The notes under the pieces: model-generated | What the model was told of the DNA's origin: nothing | Seen by the model: the letters and a program-made list of their open reading frames with translations, nothing else | The model's database searches: none | Part shown: positions 8,914 through 17,774 of the stretch, one piece after another | How the letters are laid out: each line of letters opens with the position of its first letter | Position numbering within the stretch: the stretch's first letter is position 1 | Position numbers and translations under genes: made by a program | From: RHLJ01 sp965212165 | GTDB taxonomy: Bacteria; Bacteroidota; Rhodothermia; Balneolales; Balneolaceae | NCBI GenBank assembly: GCA_965212165.1 | Contig: OZ243096.1 | Location: 744,001-808,000, forward strand | Length of the DNA: 64,000 nt | Direction of reading: 5' to 3'

Positions 8914-9684
8914 ATGAAAGAGAACGAACAAAATCTAAGCAAACAGATTGATTTCTATGTTAAGGGTTTGCTTTCAGAAGACGAAATAAATGCTTTATGG
9001 ACAGAGTTTGCCAAAAACCCTGCGCTTCTAGACGATCTTGAACTTGAAGTGACTGTGAGAGCTTTGATTGAAAAAGAGGCATTAGTAAAAGGCGAATCTT
9101 CAGTAAAGCCTTTGCAATTACCCACATGGACTTGGCACATTGCTGCCGCTGCTGTGCTCATAGTCGTGGCCTTTATTCAGGTGTTTCAGATTGATTCAAG
9201 AACCGAATTGAACCAATTCTTAACAAATCAAATTTCAGCTGATCAGCTTGAAACCGGAGATGGTCTTCGGTCAAAAGCAACTGAAGTTAATGCTGCGGAT
9301 TCTTTACTGAACCTTGGATTTAGCGCTCTTCTATCTGGCAATACTAAACAGGCTTTATCACTTTATAATGAAGTTATCGAATCATTTAATGCTGAGCCTT
9401 ACGGGTCAAAAGCCTTTACTAATAAAGGCATTTTACTTTATAACGAAGGTGATTATACGGGCTCAATTCAAGCTTTTGATAACGCTTTATCTAGAGTTCA
9501 AGATAGTCGAATGATCAAAGAAAAGGCATGCTGGTATAAAGGTAATGCTCTCGTTAATATCGGTGATCTTGAAAATGCTCGACTTTCTGTTTTTGAAGCA
9601 TACTCCCTAGATGGGGTTTTTCGAATGCCCGCCTTTCTACTACTCCAAAAGTTGAATTATGATTTGGGTTATTTAGAAGATTAA
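8914..9684 (+). CDS. Membrane-anchored TPR protein, putative anti-sigma partner
   Basis: A 256-aa protein. An acidic N-terminal cytoplasmic region (1-70) is followed by one membrane span (about 72-92, WTWHIAAAAVLIVVAF) and a periplasmic TPR region (about 125-250) with repeats such as SKAFTNKGILLYNEGDY. The N-terminus (QIDFYVKGLLSEDEINALW) resembles the zinc-finger-less anti-sigma layouts found next to Bacteroidota ECF genes. I infer that it holds the upstream sigma factor and senses an envelope signal through the TPRs. The TPR content recalls the nearby CHAT protein. A palindromic terminator overlaps its stop. Confidence 0.75.
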   Translation: MKENEQNLSKQIDFYVKGLLSEDEINALWTEFAKNPALLDDLELEVTVRALIEKEALVKGESSVKPLQLPTWTWHIAAAAVLIVVAFIQVFQIDSRTELNQFLTNQISADQLETGDGLRSKATEVNAADSLLNLGFSALLSGNTKQALSLYNEVIESFNAEPYGSKAFTNKGILLYNEGDYTGSIQAFDNALSRVQDSRMIKEKACWYKGNALVNIGDLENARLSVFEAYSLDGVFRMPAFLLLQKLNYDLGYLED

Positions 9685-9716
9685 ACCATTTAATTTTTAA
9701 AAATAAAGATGGTTTA
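9682..9716. terminator. Bidirectional terminator between convergent genes
   Basis: Perfect 8-bp inverted repeat TAAACCAT (9682-9689) and ATGGTTTA (9709-9716) around an AT-rich loop of 19 nt. The first TAA of the left arm is the stop of the TPR gene, and the complement of the right arm supplies the TAA stop of ppk1. A T-rich segment inside the loop gives both directions some U-run character. Confidence 0.6.
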
Positions 9717-11966
9717 GTCAGGAACCATGGGTATCGGAAAAGCACTGTCTTTCATATGATTCATTAACACTTTGTGTGTTGACACTTTTCGTTCTCCATT
9801 CACCCGCTCTACTTTAGTATAGCTTCCGTCTTCATTTAAGACACTTCGTTGTTGATTATCTTGAAGATAAAGGTTCAGTACAAATTGTAGATACTTCTTA
9901 AGCTCTTTCTTCTCGATTGGAGTGATTGCCTCAACTCTTGCATCCAAATTTCTATGCATCCAGTCAGCAGATCCAATAGTATAAATATGGTTTCCAGCAT
10001 TATTAAAATAATAGATTCTTGAATGCTCAAGATATCGGCCAATGATAGAGTGAACTTTAATATTCTCACTTAACTCTTTTTTCCCGGGAATCAACCTACA
10101 AACACCGCGAACGATTAAATCAATTTTTACCCCCGCTTGTGAGGCTTCGTAAAGTTTCTGAATGATATGAGGATCCTCTAAGCTATTCATTTTTGCTATA
10201 ATTCGAGATGGTCTATCATTCTTAGCCTCATTAGTCTCAAACTCAATAAGGTCTGTCATTTGCTTTCTCATGTGATTTGGGGCTACGAATAACTTTTCAA
10301 ATGTTTGATCAGGAGCATATCCAGTCAATAGATTAAAAATATCAGTTATATCAGAGGCAATCACTTCATCACACGTGAATAGTCCAAAATCTTCATACAG
10401 TTGCGCTGTATCTGGGTGATAGTTTCCTGTACCAATGTGGCAATAGGTTCGAAGGCCGTCTGGTTCTTCTCTAACTACCATGGTTACCTTCGTATGAATT
10501 TTTAAACCTGGAATACCATACGCAACATGAACTCCGAAATTTTCTAGTTGTTGCGCCCAGTTTATATTCCTTTCTTCATCAAATCTGGCCTGAATTTCTA
10601 CTAAAACAGCAACTTGTTTTCCTTCTTCAGCTGCTTGCATCAATGAATGCATCAATGGAGAGTCTTTTGAAGTCCTGTAAAGTGTCTGCTTTATAGCAAG
10701 AACCTTTGGATCCTTAGCTGCTTCTTCAATGAAACGCTGAGTTGATAGCTCAAAACTATGATATGGATGATGCACCATAAAATCGCCTTTTCTAATCACT
10801 TTGAAAATGCTTGGTCTATCTTCATCGCTTGTATGTTTTAGCGCTGGATGAACAACAGGCACCCAACTCCACGACTTTAGTCTTGGAAACCCTGGTAAGG
10901 TTGCGATTTGAAAAGCATCAACAAGCCCAATGGTACCCGACATCTCATATACATCATTTAAACCAATTTTTAGTTCCTTCATGATATACTTTTTTAAATG
11001 CCGTGGCATTTTCTCATCTATTTCAAGGCGTACAATCTCAGCAAACTTTCTTTCCCGTAGTTCATCCTCAATAACCTCTAATAAGTCGTCTGCTTCCTCT
11101 TCGTTTCTTTCAACTGATGCGTTTCTTGTAACCCGAAAAAGATTCGCAGACAAGACCTTCATTCCTGGAAAAAAGTCGTTTATTTTACTTTTAATCAAAT
11201 CCTCGATGGGTACTAATACAACCCTATTACCCCGACGATGAACCTTTATAAATCTTGGACGATTTGATGGGATTTTAATTCTGGCAAAATGCTTTTCTTT
11301 AGTCTTTGGGTTTAAAAGCTCAATCGCAAAAGAAAGACTCTGATTTGAGATAAATGGAAAAGGGTGAGACTCATCAACAGCAAGAGGAGTAATTATTGGA
11401 TATATCTGCTTCCGAAAAAACTCATCACTTACTTTCTTCTGGTGATCTGTTAAATCACCGTACTCTGTAATAGAAATTCCTTTCTTTTCAAGCTCTGGCA
11501 ATAATTCATTAAAAAAGCACCCTCTATACTCTTCAATCATTTTCTTTACTTCATCTTGAATTTCTTTCAATTGATCAGAAGCAGTCATTCCATCAACAGG
11601 TAGTTTTTTAACCCCTGCCATTAATTGGCGCTTTAAACCACCAACCCTTTTTTGAAAAAACTCGTCGAGGTTCGAACAGGTAATCCCGATAAATTTCACT
11701 CGTTCAAGTAATCGGTTGTTTGGGTTTCTTGCCTCCGCAAGTACTCTGCTATTAAATTGAAGCCAGCTTAACTCATAGTTAAAAAAGTAGTCTGGGCCGT
11801 AAATATTCAGTGTACTTGATGTTAAATCCTGATGAAGTCCTTTTTCTTTCAATATCTTATTTAGAGTTTTATTGGCTACTTTTTTGCCCCACTTACTTTT
11901 CTGTTCCTCAATCGGATCATAGTCTAGTTCGTCTGGGGATAGAGAATTATTTTTCATGTGGTGCAT
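9714..11966 (-). CDS. ppk1: Polyphosphate kinase 1
   Basis: PPK1, 750 aa, slightly longer than the usual ~690 because of a charged N-terminal extension of about 50 residues. The N domain begins around FNYELSWLQFNSRVL. The catalytic half contains KQTLYRT, the GLKIHTKV histidine motif and HIGTGNYHPDTAQLYEDFG, followed by the second phospholipase-D-like lobe. It reversibly makes polyphosphate from ATP via a phospho-histidine. The N-terminus could start at the first Met (11966) or three codons later. It is convergent with the TPR gene and divergent from ruvB. Confidence 0.95.
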   Translation of the reverse strand: MHHMKNNSLSPDELDYDPIEEQKSKWGKKVANKTLNKILKEKGLHQDLTSSTLNIYGPDYFFNYELSWLQFNSRVLAEARNPNNRLLERVKFIGITCSNLDEFFQKRVGGLKRQLMAGVKKLPVDGMTASDQLKEIQDEVKKMIEEYRGCFFNELLPELEKKGISITEYGDLTDHQKKVSDEFFRKQIYPIITPLAVDESHPFPFISNQSLSFAIELLNPKTKEKHFARIKIPSNRPRFIKVHRRGNRVVLVPIEDLIKSKINDFFPGMKVLSANLFRVTRNASVERNEEEADDLLEVIEDELRERKFAEIVRLEIDEKMPRHLKKYIMKELKIGLNDVYEMSGTIGLVDAFQIATLPGFPRLKSWSWVPVVHPALKHTSDEDRPSIFKVIRKGDFMVHHPYHSFELSTQRFIEEAAKDPKVLAIKQTLYRTSKDSPLMHSLMQAAEEGKQVAVLVEIQARFDEERNINWAQQLENFGVHVAYGIPGLKIHTKVTMVVREEPDGLRTYCHIGTGNYHPDTAQLYEDFGLFTCDEVIASDITDIFNLLTGYAPDQTFEKLFVAPNHMRKQMTDLIEFETNEAKNDRPSRIIAKMNSLEDPHIIQKLYEASQAGVKIDLIVRGVCRLIPGKKELSENIKVHSIIGRYLEHSRIYYFNNAGNHIYTIGSADWMHRNLDARVEAITPIEKKELKKYLQFVLNLYLQDNQQRSVLNEDGSYTKVERVNGERKVSTHKVLMNHMKDSAFPIPMVPD

Positions 11967-12047
11967 TTTTTAACTTGAATACGCAATTAGTGATAAAACT
12001 AAGTATAATTCTTTAAAGTTAATGTAAACATCTTATCGAGATTTTTT

Positions 12048-13064
12048 GTGCAAAATCCCTTGTTAAATCCTTCAGAAAAAGAAGAAGTCTTCGAACAAAC
12101 CGTTCGCCCTTCTAGTATTGAGGAGTTTATTGGCCAACATAAAGCAATCTCAAACCTGAATGTATTCATAAAAGCGGCTAAGCAACGTGGCGACGCGCTT
12201 GATCATGTTATTCTCTCAGGTCCTCCAGGTTTAGGTAAAACTACGCTCTCATATATTATTGCTGAGGAAATGGGTGTAACTATTCGCCCAACGACTGGCC
12301 CAGTTCTTGAAAAGCCCGGCGATTTAGCAGGTATGCTTACCAATCTCGAAGAAGGAGACGTTCTTTTTATTGATGAAATTCACCGACTTAATCCAGTCAT
12401 TGAAGAGTACTTATACTCGGCAATGGAAGATTTTAAATTGGATATTGTGATTGATTCAGGTCCAAATGCCCGTAGTATTCAAATAGATCTTAATCACTTT
12501 ACACTTGTTGGGGCAACCACCCGAAAGGGAATGTTAACGGCTCCACTTCGCGCTCGTTTTGGAATTGATATGCGTCTAGACTATTACGATGTAGAATTAC
12601 TTCAGCGCATTGCACTTCGCTCTGCACACATTATGAAATTTGGAATCACTGAAGAAGGAGCATATGAAATTGCCAGTCGAAGTAGAGGAACTCCTAGAAT
12701 TGTAAATAAACTTTTGCGCAGAACTCGTGACTTTGCTCAAGTTGATGGACTTACCACTATTGATCAAAAAATAGCAGACAAAGCACTTAATGCGTTAGAT
12801 GTTGACACTAATGGTCTAGACGATATGGATGTACGAATGCTTCGCGCTATTATTGAGAATTATAAAGGAGGCCCTGTTGGTCTTAGTACTCTTGGCGTTG
12901 CAGTTGGTGAAGACAAAGGAACCATCGAAGAAGTTTATGAGCCTTATCTTATTAAAGAAGGGTTTTTACAGCGCACTCCAAAAGGACGTGTTGCGACAGC
13001 GAAAGCATATCAATACTTAGGGATTGCACAAGGAAATGGTGGATCGGATTTATTCAAATCTTAG
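12048..13064 (+). CDS. ruvB: Holliday junction branch-migration helicase RuvB
   Basis: RuvB, 338 aa, with a GTG start at 12048. Walker A is at about 59-67 (GPPGLGKTT) and Walker B is DEIHRLNP. Sensor and arginine-finger regions follow (GATTRKGML, PLRARFG), then the C-terminal winged helix (EVYEPYLIKEGFLQRTPKGR). With RuvA it drives branch migration. ruvA and ruvC lie 45 kb away at 58.6-59.8 kb, so the ruv genes are split here. metK follows 78 bases later. Confidence 0.97.
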   Translation: MQNPLLNPSEKEEVFEQTVRPSSIEEFIGQHKAISNLNVFIKAAKQRGDALDHVILSGPPGLGKTTLSYIIAEEMGVTIRPTTGPVLEKPGDLAGMLTNLEEGDVLFIDEIHRLNPVIEEYLYSAMEDFKLDIVIDSGPNARSIQIDLNHFTLVGATTRKGMLTAPLRARFGIDMRLDYYDVELLQRIALRSAHIMKFGITEEGAYEIASRSRGTPRIVNKLLRRTRDFAQVDGLTTIDQKIADKALNALDVDTNGLDDMDVRMLRAIIENYKGGPVGLSTLGVAVGEDKGTIEEVYEPYLIKEGFLQRTPKGRVATAKAYQYLGIAQGNGGSDLFKS

Positions 13065-13142
13065 TCTACTTTCTATTGAATTCTTCTTACATTTACCGTC
13101 CTTTTCGTAACCGAAAGTACCTTATTAAGAATCTATTTTAGC

Positions 13143-14267
13143 ATGAAAAAATTATTTACCTCTGAGTCCGTTTCTGAAGGACACCCGGATAAAGTTTCCG
13201 ATCAAATTTCTGACGCCATTCTTGACGCTCTATTAGCAGAAGATCCAAAATCTCGTGTTGCCGTTGAAACGATGGTAACAACTGGATTAGCTATTGTTGC
13301 TGGCGAAGTAACAACTGATGCCTATGTGGATGTTAAAGAGATTGTTCGAGAAGTAATTAAAGACATCGGATACACAAAAGCTTCTTATCGTTTTGATGCA
13401 GAAAGCTGTGGCGTTCTATCCGCAATCCATACCCAAAGTCCTGATATTGCGATAGGCGTTGACCGTGATGGAGCCGGCGATCAGGGAATGATGTTCGGTT
13501 ATGCGACTAAAGAAACTCCAGAATACATGCCTATGCCGCTTCAGTATTCTCATAATCTTTTAAGAGAATTAGCCCGCATTCGAAAGAATACTGACTTGAT
13601 GCCATATCTGGCACCAGATAGTAAAAGTCAGGTTACAATTGAATATGATGCTACTGGCCAACCGGCTCGTATTGATACGATTGTTCTTTCTACTCAACAT
13701 GATGCTGATGTAGAACAAGCCCAGATTCATGCCGACATCAAGAATATTCTGATTAAAAATGTAATTCCTGCAGAGTTAATTGATACTGATACTAAATATC
13801 ACATCAATCCAACTGGGAAATTTGTAATTGGCGGTCCACATGGTGATGCTGGACTAACAGGCCGAAAAATTATTGTTGATACTTACGGCGGTTTTGGAGC
13901 TCATGGTGGCGGTGCTTTTTCAGGAAAGGATCCTTCTAAAGTAGATCGTAGTGCCGCTTATGCCGCTCGACATATTGCCAAGAACTTAGTTGCAGCCGGA
14001 CTAGCAGAAGAGTGTTTAGTTCAATTAGCCTATGCTATTGGAGTTGCAGAGCCTGTATCAGTAAATGTTAATTCCTTTGGAACAGGATCAATGAGCGACA
14101 ATGAACTTGCTGAATTAGTTGCCAAAACTTTTGATTGTACGCCAAAAGGAATCATCACTCGTTTTGATTTACTAAAACCTATATATCGCCCAACGGCCGC
14201 ATATGGTCATTTTGGTAGAGATGAATTCCCTTGGGAAAAACTCGATTTCGTGGATAAGCTTTCATAA
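13143..14267 (+). CDS. metK: S-adenosylmethionine synthetase
   Basis: MetK, 374 aa, full length. The N-terminal FTSESVSEGHPDKVSDQISDA-type signature begins at residue 5, the ATP-binding GAGDQGMMFGYA loop is present, and GGFGAHGGGAFSGKDPSKVDRSAAY lies in the C-terminal third. It makes S-adenosylmethionine from Met and ATP. Only 78 bp separate it from ruvB, too short for a typical SAM riboswitch, and I see none. A classic intrinsic terminator follows. Confidence 0.98.
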   Translation: MKKLFTSESVSEGHPDKVSDQISDAILDALLAEDPKSRVAVETMVTTGLAIVAGEVTTDAYVDVKEIVREVIKDIGYTKASYRFDAESCGVLSAIHTQSPDIAIGVDRDGAGDQGMMFGYATKETPEYMPMPLQYSHNLLRELARIRKNTDLMPYLAPDSKSQVTIEYDATGQPARIDTIVLSTQHDADVEQAQIHADIKNILIKNVIPAELIDTDTKYHINPTGKFVIGGPHGDAGLTGRKIIVDTYGGFGAHGGGAFSGKDPSKVDRSAAYAARHIAKNLVAAGLAEECLVQLAYAIGVAEPVSVNVNSFGTGSMSDNELAELVAKTFDCTPKGIITRFDLLKPIYRPTAAYGHFGRDEFPWEKLDFVDKLS

Positions 14268-14281
14268 TTCCTCTCTTTTAT

Positions 14282-14310
14282 AAAGGCAGCCAACTTGGTT
14301 GCCTTTTTTT
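14282..14310 (+). terminator. Intrinsic terminator after metK
   Basis: AAGGCAGCCAA pairs with TTGGTTGCCTT (one G·U) around a very short loop, directly followed by seven T. It starts about 15 bases after the metK stop. Confidence 0.85.
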
Positions 14311-14386
14311 GTTCTATTGATATATAGTTTGAACGCTATTTGCTTTTTAAGTATCGTATTGGAAGGAATAATATAATCTATTTATT

Positions 14387-14776
14387 ATGAGTGACACTTC
14401 GAAAATAGCGAGCCGAAAATCGAACACACTAGTCACCATTCTTGAGTATATCGCTGTCTTATCAGTATTGATTATGGGGTTTAACCAAACCATCATTACT
14501 ATATTTAACCCAACTTCACAAAAGATATTAGACGCAATGACTGTAGGCGCTGGTCTTTTTATTCTGATGGTAGGCATTATTAATTTATTTGTACTCTATT
14601 TCAATAAAAATGAACTTCTACTTCTAGGCCTCTTCTCAAATTCTATTGCTTTAGCTTATGTAATATTGATAAATACTGTTTTGGTCGGTGCAAGTAGTTT
14701 TGCCGCATTAATTCCATTTATTTTACTCATTGGACTAAATATAATTCGTTATAAAAAAACTACGCTCGCTAACTAA
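14387..14776 (+). CDS. Hypothetical four-helix membrane protein, 129 aa
   Basis: Hydrophobic protein with about four membrane segments (roughly 17-37, 49-70, 75-95, 100-120), a polar N-terminus and a basic tail (RYKKT). No motif is recognised. It stands alone behind the metK terminator, 100 bp before another small membrane gene. A minus-strand ORF over the same bases looks like a shadow. Confidence 0.65.
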   Translation: MSDTSKIASRKSNTLVTILEYIAVLSVLIMGFNQTIITIFNPTSQKILDAMTVGAGLFILMVGIINLFVLYFNKNELLLLGLFSNSIALAYVILINTVLVGASSFAALIPFILLIGLNIIRYKKTTLAN

Positions 14777-14878
14777 AGTTTACAAACATGATTGACTCTT
14801 TTTGTTTTAACTATTTTCGCATGAACGTAGGCTGTAGATTATAAACCAGCCTGAATATATACTCCCATAATTTATATT

Positions 14879-15151
14879 TTGAATAAAAAACTACTATATA
14901 CACTTCTCATTGTATTCAGTTTGGCCGCTGGAAGCTATTTAACTTATGTGGTTGAAGGAATTAATTTTATGTCCATTTTATCACGTTCAGCAATTATTCT
15001 ACTATCTCCATTTATTCTTACCGCAATCTCTTCTGGTATTTATCGCCTAATAAAGAAAAGGAATCTTTCATCGAAATTATTCGATATGACCATGTCTCTT
15101 TTATGGGTAATTGGTGTTTCAACCGAGTTCATTACCTATTTTTATCTTTGA
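14879..15151 (+). CDS. Hypothetical small membrane protein, 90 aa
   Basis: Three likely membrane segments (about 6-24, 31-53, 68-88) separated by short basic loops (RLIKKRNLSSK). The annotated start is a TTG at 14879, because the first in-frame ATG lies only after the first span. It follows the 129-aa membrane gene by 102 bp. I recognise no family; coding is inferred from hydrophobic periodicity and charge pattern. Confidence 0.5.
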   Translation: MNKKLLYTLLIVFSLAAGSYLTYVVEGINFMSILSRSAIILLSPFILTAISSGIYRLIKKRNLSSKLFDMTMSLLWVIGVSTEFITYFYL

Positions 15152-15238
15152 TAAGAACCGCGCTTTTGTCTTGCTTCATTTTTACTACATTACATGAACC
15201 TGATTCCTATCAATTCAATAATTTAATTCTATAATTTC

Positions 15239-16213
15239 ATGTCCAATACTATCAAAACCCTCCATTTAGAAACTGTTATTAAAAATCATACTCGGGATAT
15301 GAGCGGAAAGGTTGTTGCCATTACTGGAACAACAAGTGGTACCGGTTATGTATGTGCCAGAGAGATGGCAAAACTTGGGGCAACAGTTCTTTTATTGAAT
15401 AGAGAAAGTGACCGTTCAACTTCATCATTGAATCAGTTAAAAACAGAAGTGCCAACAGGTGTTTTTCATAAAGTAACCTGTGACTTACAAGATCTTGAAA
15501 ATGTTCGGGCAGCAATAAAAGATATTTCATCCAACTTTGAAGTTCTTGATGTTTTATGCAATAATGCTGGAGTAATGGCTTTGCCAGATCAGGCAACTAA
15601 AGATGGTTATGATGTACAAATGCAGACCAACTGTATTTCTCATTTCTTACTAACAAATGGTTTATTTCCACTCTTAAAAAAAAGTGCTGAGGCTCGCATT
15701 GTGAACCACACTTCTATGGCAAGATTAGGTGCAAATTTAGAAGAAAAGTACTTTGGGAAAAATGGTGGTAATCTTGAGGGGGATGGAACCGATGAGGAAA
15801 ATACAAGCTTTCAAGGCCCGCGTTGGTTTCGTTATAGACAAACTAAACTTGCGAACTGTGCTTTTACTTATGGGTTAAAAGAGAAAATGGAAGATCGGGG
15901 AATCAAAAACATAAAGACCATGATTGCCCATCCCGGACTTGCGGCAACTCAATTACAAGTTACCACAGCTAAGACTGGCGGAATGGAGTCTGACTCTGAC
16001 TTGATGGTGAGCGCCCAGTCTCCAGAAGATGGTGCTACCGGTATCATTCGATGTTGTGCAGATCCCACTGCAAAATCTGGTGATTTTTACGGTCCTGAGC
16101 GCTGGTCTGGTTTTCCTGGACTTTTAACTCCTGAAGAATCTTTATCTGACCCCGAAAATATTCGAGTTAATTGGGAGGGCTGTGAAGCCGCAACCGGTAA
16201 ATTTGAATTTTAA
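15239..16213 (+). CDS. Short-chain dehydrogenase/reductase
   Basis: SDR-family oxidoreductase of 324 aa. The nucleotide-binding TGTTSGTG is at about 29-36, NNAG at 108-111, Ser159 in the active-site strand and the YRQTK catalytic Tyr199/Lys203 are present. The layout, with an extended loop before the catalytic Tyr and a C-terminal PEE/W-rich tail, resembles the protochlorophyllide reductase/retinol dehydrogenase-like SDRs. The substrate is unknown. It is cytosolic. It lies 22 bases upstream of the PHP-type lipoprotein and could share its transcript. Confidence 0.88.
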   Translation: MSNTIKTLHLETVIKNHTRDMSGKVVAITGTTSGTGYVCAREMAKLGATVLLLNRESDRSTSSLNQLKTEVPTGVFHKVTCDLQDLENVRAAIKDISSNFEVLDVLCNNAGVMALPDQATKDGYDVQMQTNCISHFLLTNGLFPLLKKSAEARIVNHTSMARLGANLEEKYFGKNGGNLEGDGTDEENTSFQGPRWFRYRQTKLANCAFTYGLKEKMEDRGIKNIKTMIAHPGLAATQLQVTTAKTGGMESDSDLMVSAQSPEDGATGIIRCCADPTAKSGDFYGPERWSGFPGLLTPEESLSDPENIRVNWEGCEAATGKFEF

Positions 16214-16235
16214 TAAGTAACTAACCAATTATTTA

Positions 16236-17699
16236 ATGATCTCTTTATTTTTTAAGTCTAACAATAAGTGCCGAGTTCTTCTTTGTTCGGTAGTCCTTTT
16301 AAGTTTTTTAAGCTGTTCACCTTCCTCAGACTCAACTATTCAAAATGATTTAGGTAGAACATGGCTTGCGGGCGATCATCATATTCATTCCCGGTTTAGT
16401 GTAGGTTGGGATCGAGAAACTTCACCACCTACTCCAGAAATTGGCGGAGATGCTATTTACCCTATTCCAATGAACGCATTAATGGCAAAACGCTACGGTT
16501 TATCATGGATGGTTTCAACTGATCATGGAGGGCCAAATCATAGTAAAGTAAATCTTGAAATGGCATATCCTGAATTAATAAGTTCTCGTGAGGCGGTACC
16601 TGAAGTAATTCAATTTTATGGAATGGAATTCGACACCCCTGGAGCTGACCATTCTAGTATGATCATTCCACATACTCATGATGAATCTGATAGACTGCAT
16701 GATATAGAATCACAATTTAGTAAAAACGAGCCTTATCCCGCTGACCCAAGCTGGAATACGGAACCCAGAATGCTTGAGGCTCTTGATTTCATGAATGGAT
16801 TAACAAATAAACCTCTCGTTATTGCAAATCACCCATCACGTTCTGCAAGTGGATATGGTAAATATTTTCTATATGACCCAGCTGAATTTCGGGATTGGAA
16901 TGATAAAGCCCCTGATATCGCTGTTGGTATGGCCGGTGCTCCGGGGCATCAAGCAATTTCAATTAATGCAGATAGTAGTGCACGAGATTTACCTAGGGGT
17001 GGTTATCGTGGATATCCAACACTTGGTGGATTTGATCAACTGACTGGAAAAATTGGTGGTTTTTGGGATTCGATGCTAGGAGAAGGACGTCGGTGGTGGA
17101 TAACTGCAAATTCAGATTCCCATGTTAATTGGAGAGAAGGTGGTGCAGATTTTTGGCCAGGCGAATATTCAAAGACCTATGTATTTGCAAATAAAAACCA
17201 TGATGATATTATGGATGGGATTCGCAATGGTCGAGTATTTGTAACACTTGGGGATTTAATAACTGAGTTGGATATAACCATAACAGGAGGGCATCATGCC
17301 GCAAATATTGGGGGATCTATTCATATTAAACCCGGTGACGAGGTCGATGTTTCAATTCGATTTAAAGACCCGTCTAGTCTTAATGCTTGGAATCAAAATC
17401 CCATCGTAACGCGTGTAGATTTAATTATTGGTGAAGTAACTGGTCCGGTTACCGACCGTGATGCAAATACCAATCCAACCACCCGAGTTTTAGAGCGTTT
17501 CACGAAAAATGATTGGGTTGTTGATGGTGAATACCGTTTGATTACATATACCATAACGAGCCTGAATAAGGAGAGCTATCTTAGGGTCAGGGGCACAAAT
17601 GGCGATGAATTAGAGCCTAAGGAAGATGCAAGAGGCGAAAACCCTTGGTCAGATCTCTGGTTTTATTCGAACCCACTATTTGTAGAATTCGAAGAATAG
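16236..17699 (+). CDS. PHP/CehA-type metallo-phosphoesterase lipoprotein
   Basis: A 487-aa protein with a lipoprotein-like signal (Cys27 in FLSCSPSS). An N-terminal PHP-like metal site begins GDHHIHSRFS (D47, H48, H49, H51), followed by STDHGGPNH, NHPSRS and a late NSDSHVNWREGG motif. These match CehA/McbA-type PHP hydrolases that act on phosphoester or carbamate-like substrates. A beta-rich C-terminal region (from about 350) may be a carbohydrate-binding or structural domain. It is exported. The SDR lies upstream and a GH5 glycosidase downstream. The substrate is unassigned. Confidence 0.82.
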   Translation: MISLFFKSNNKCRVLLCSVVLLSFLSCSPSSDSTIQNDLGRTWLAGDHHIHSRFSVGWDRETSPPTPEIGGDAIYPIPMNALMAKRYGLSWMVSTDHGGPNHSKVNLEMAYPELISSREAVPEVIQFYGMEFDTPGADHSSMIIPHTHDESDRLHDIESQFSKNEPYPADPSWNTEPRMLEALDFMNGLTNKPLVIANHPSRSASGYGKYFLYDPAEFRDWNDKAPDIAVGMAGAPGHQAISINADSSARDLPRGGYRGYPTLGGFDQLTGKIGGFWDSMLGEGRRWWITANSDSHVNWREGGADFWPGEYSKTYVFANKNHDDIMDGIRNGRVFVTLGDLITELDITITGGHHAANIGGSIHIKPGDEVDVSIRFKDPSSLNAWNQNPIVTRVDLIIGEVTGPVTDRDANTNPTTRVLERFTKNDWVVDGEYRLITYTITSLNKESYLRVRGTNGDELEPKEDARGENPWSDLWFYSNPLFVEFEE

Positions 17700-17774
17700 A
17701 AAATCGAATCTATTCAGTTTTTTTCTGCCCTTTATCTAATATCTATTTAAATTCAGATAAATAAATTATATGTC

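Noticed and set aside
10930..11241. 103-codon plus-strand ORF inside ppk1.
   Set aside because: Entirely within the polyphosphate kinase gene on the other strand; no independent features.
6901..11690. GGTTCGA-like strings that could mark tRNA T-arms.
   Set aside because: All fall inside well-supported protein genes (M28 peptidase, ppk1) and have no cloverleaf context.
13065..13142. Possible SAM riboswitch before metK.
   Set aside because: The gap is only 78 bases and shows no paired-stem layout or expression platform.
14347..14577. 76-codon minus-strand ORF overlapping the 129-aa membrane gene.
   Set aside because: The plus-strand frame has the regular membrane-span pattern; the minus frame does not.
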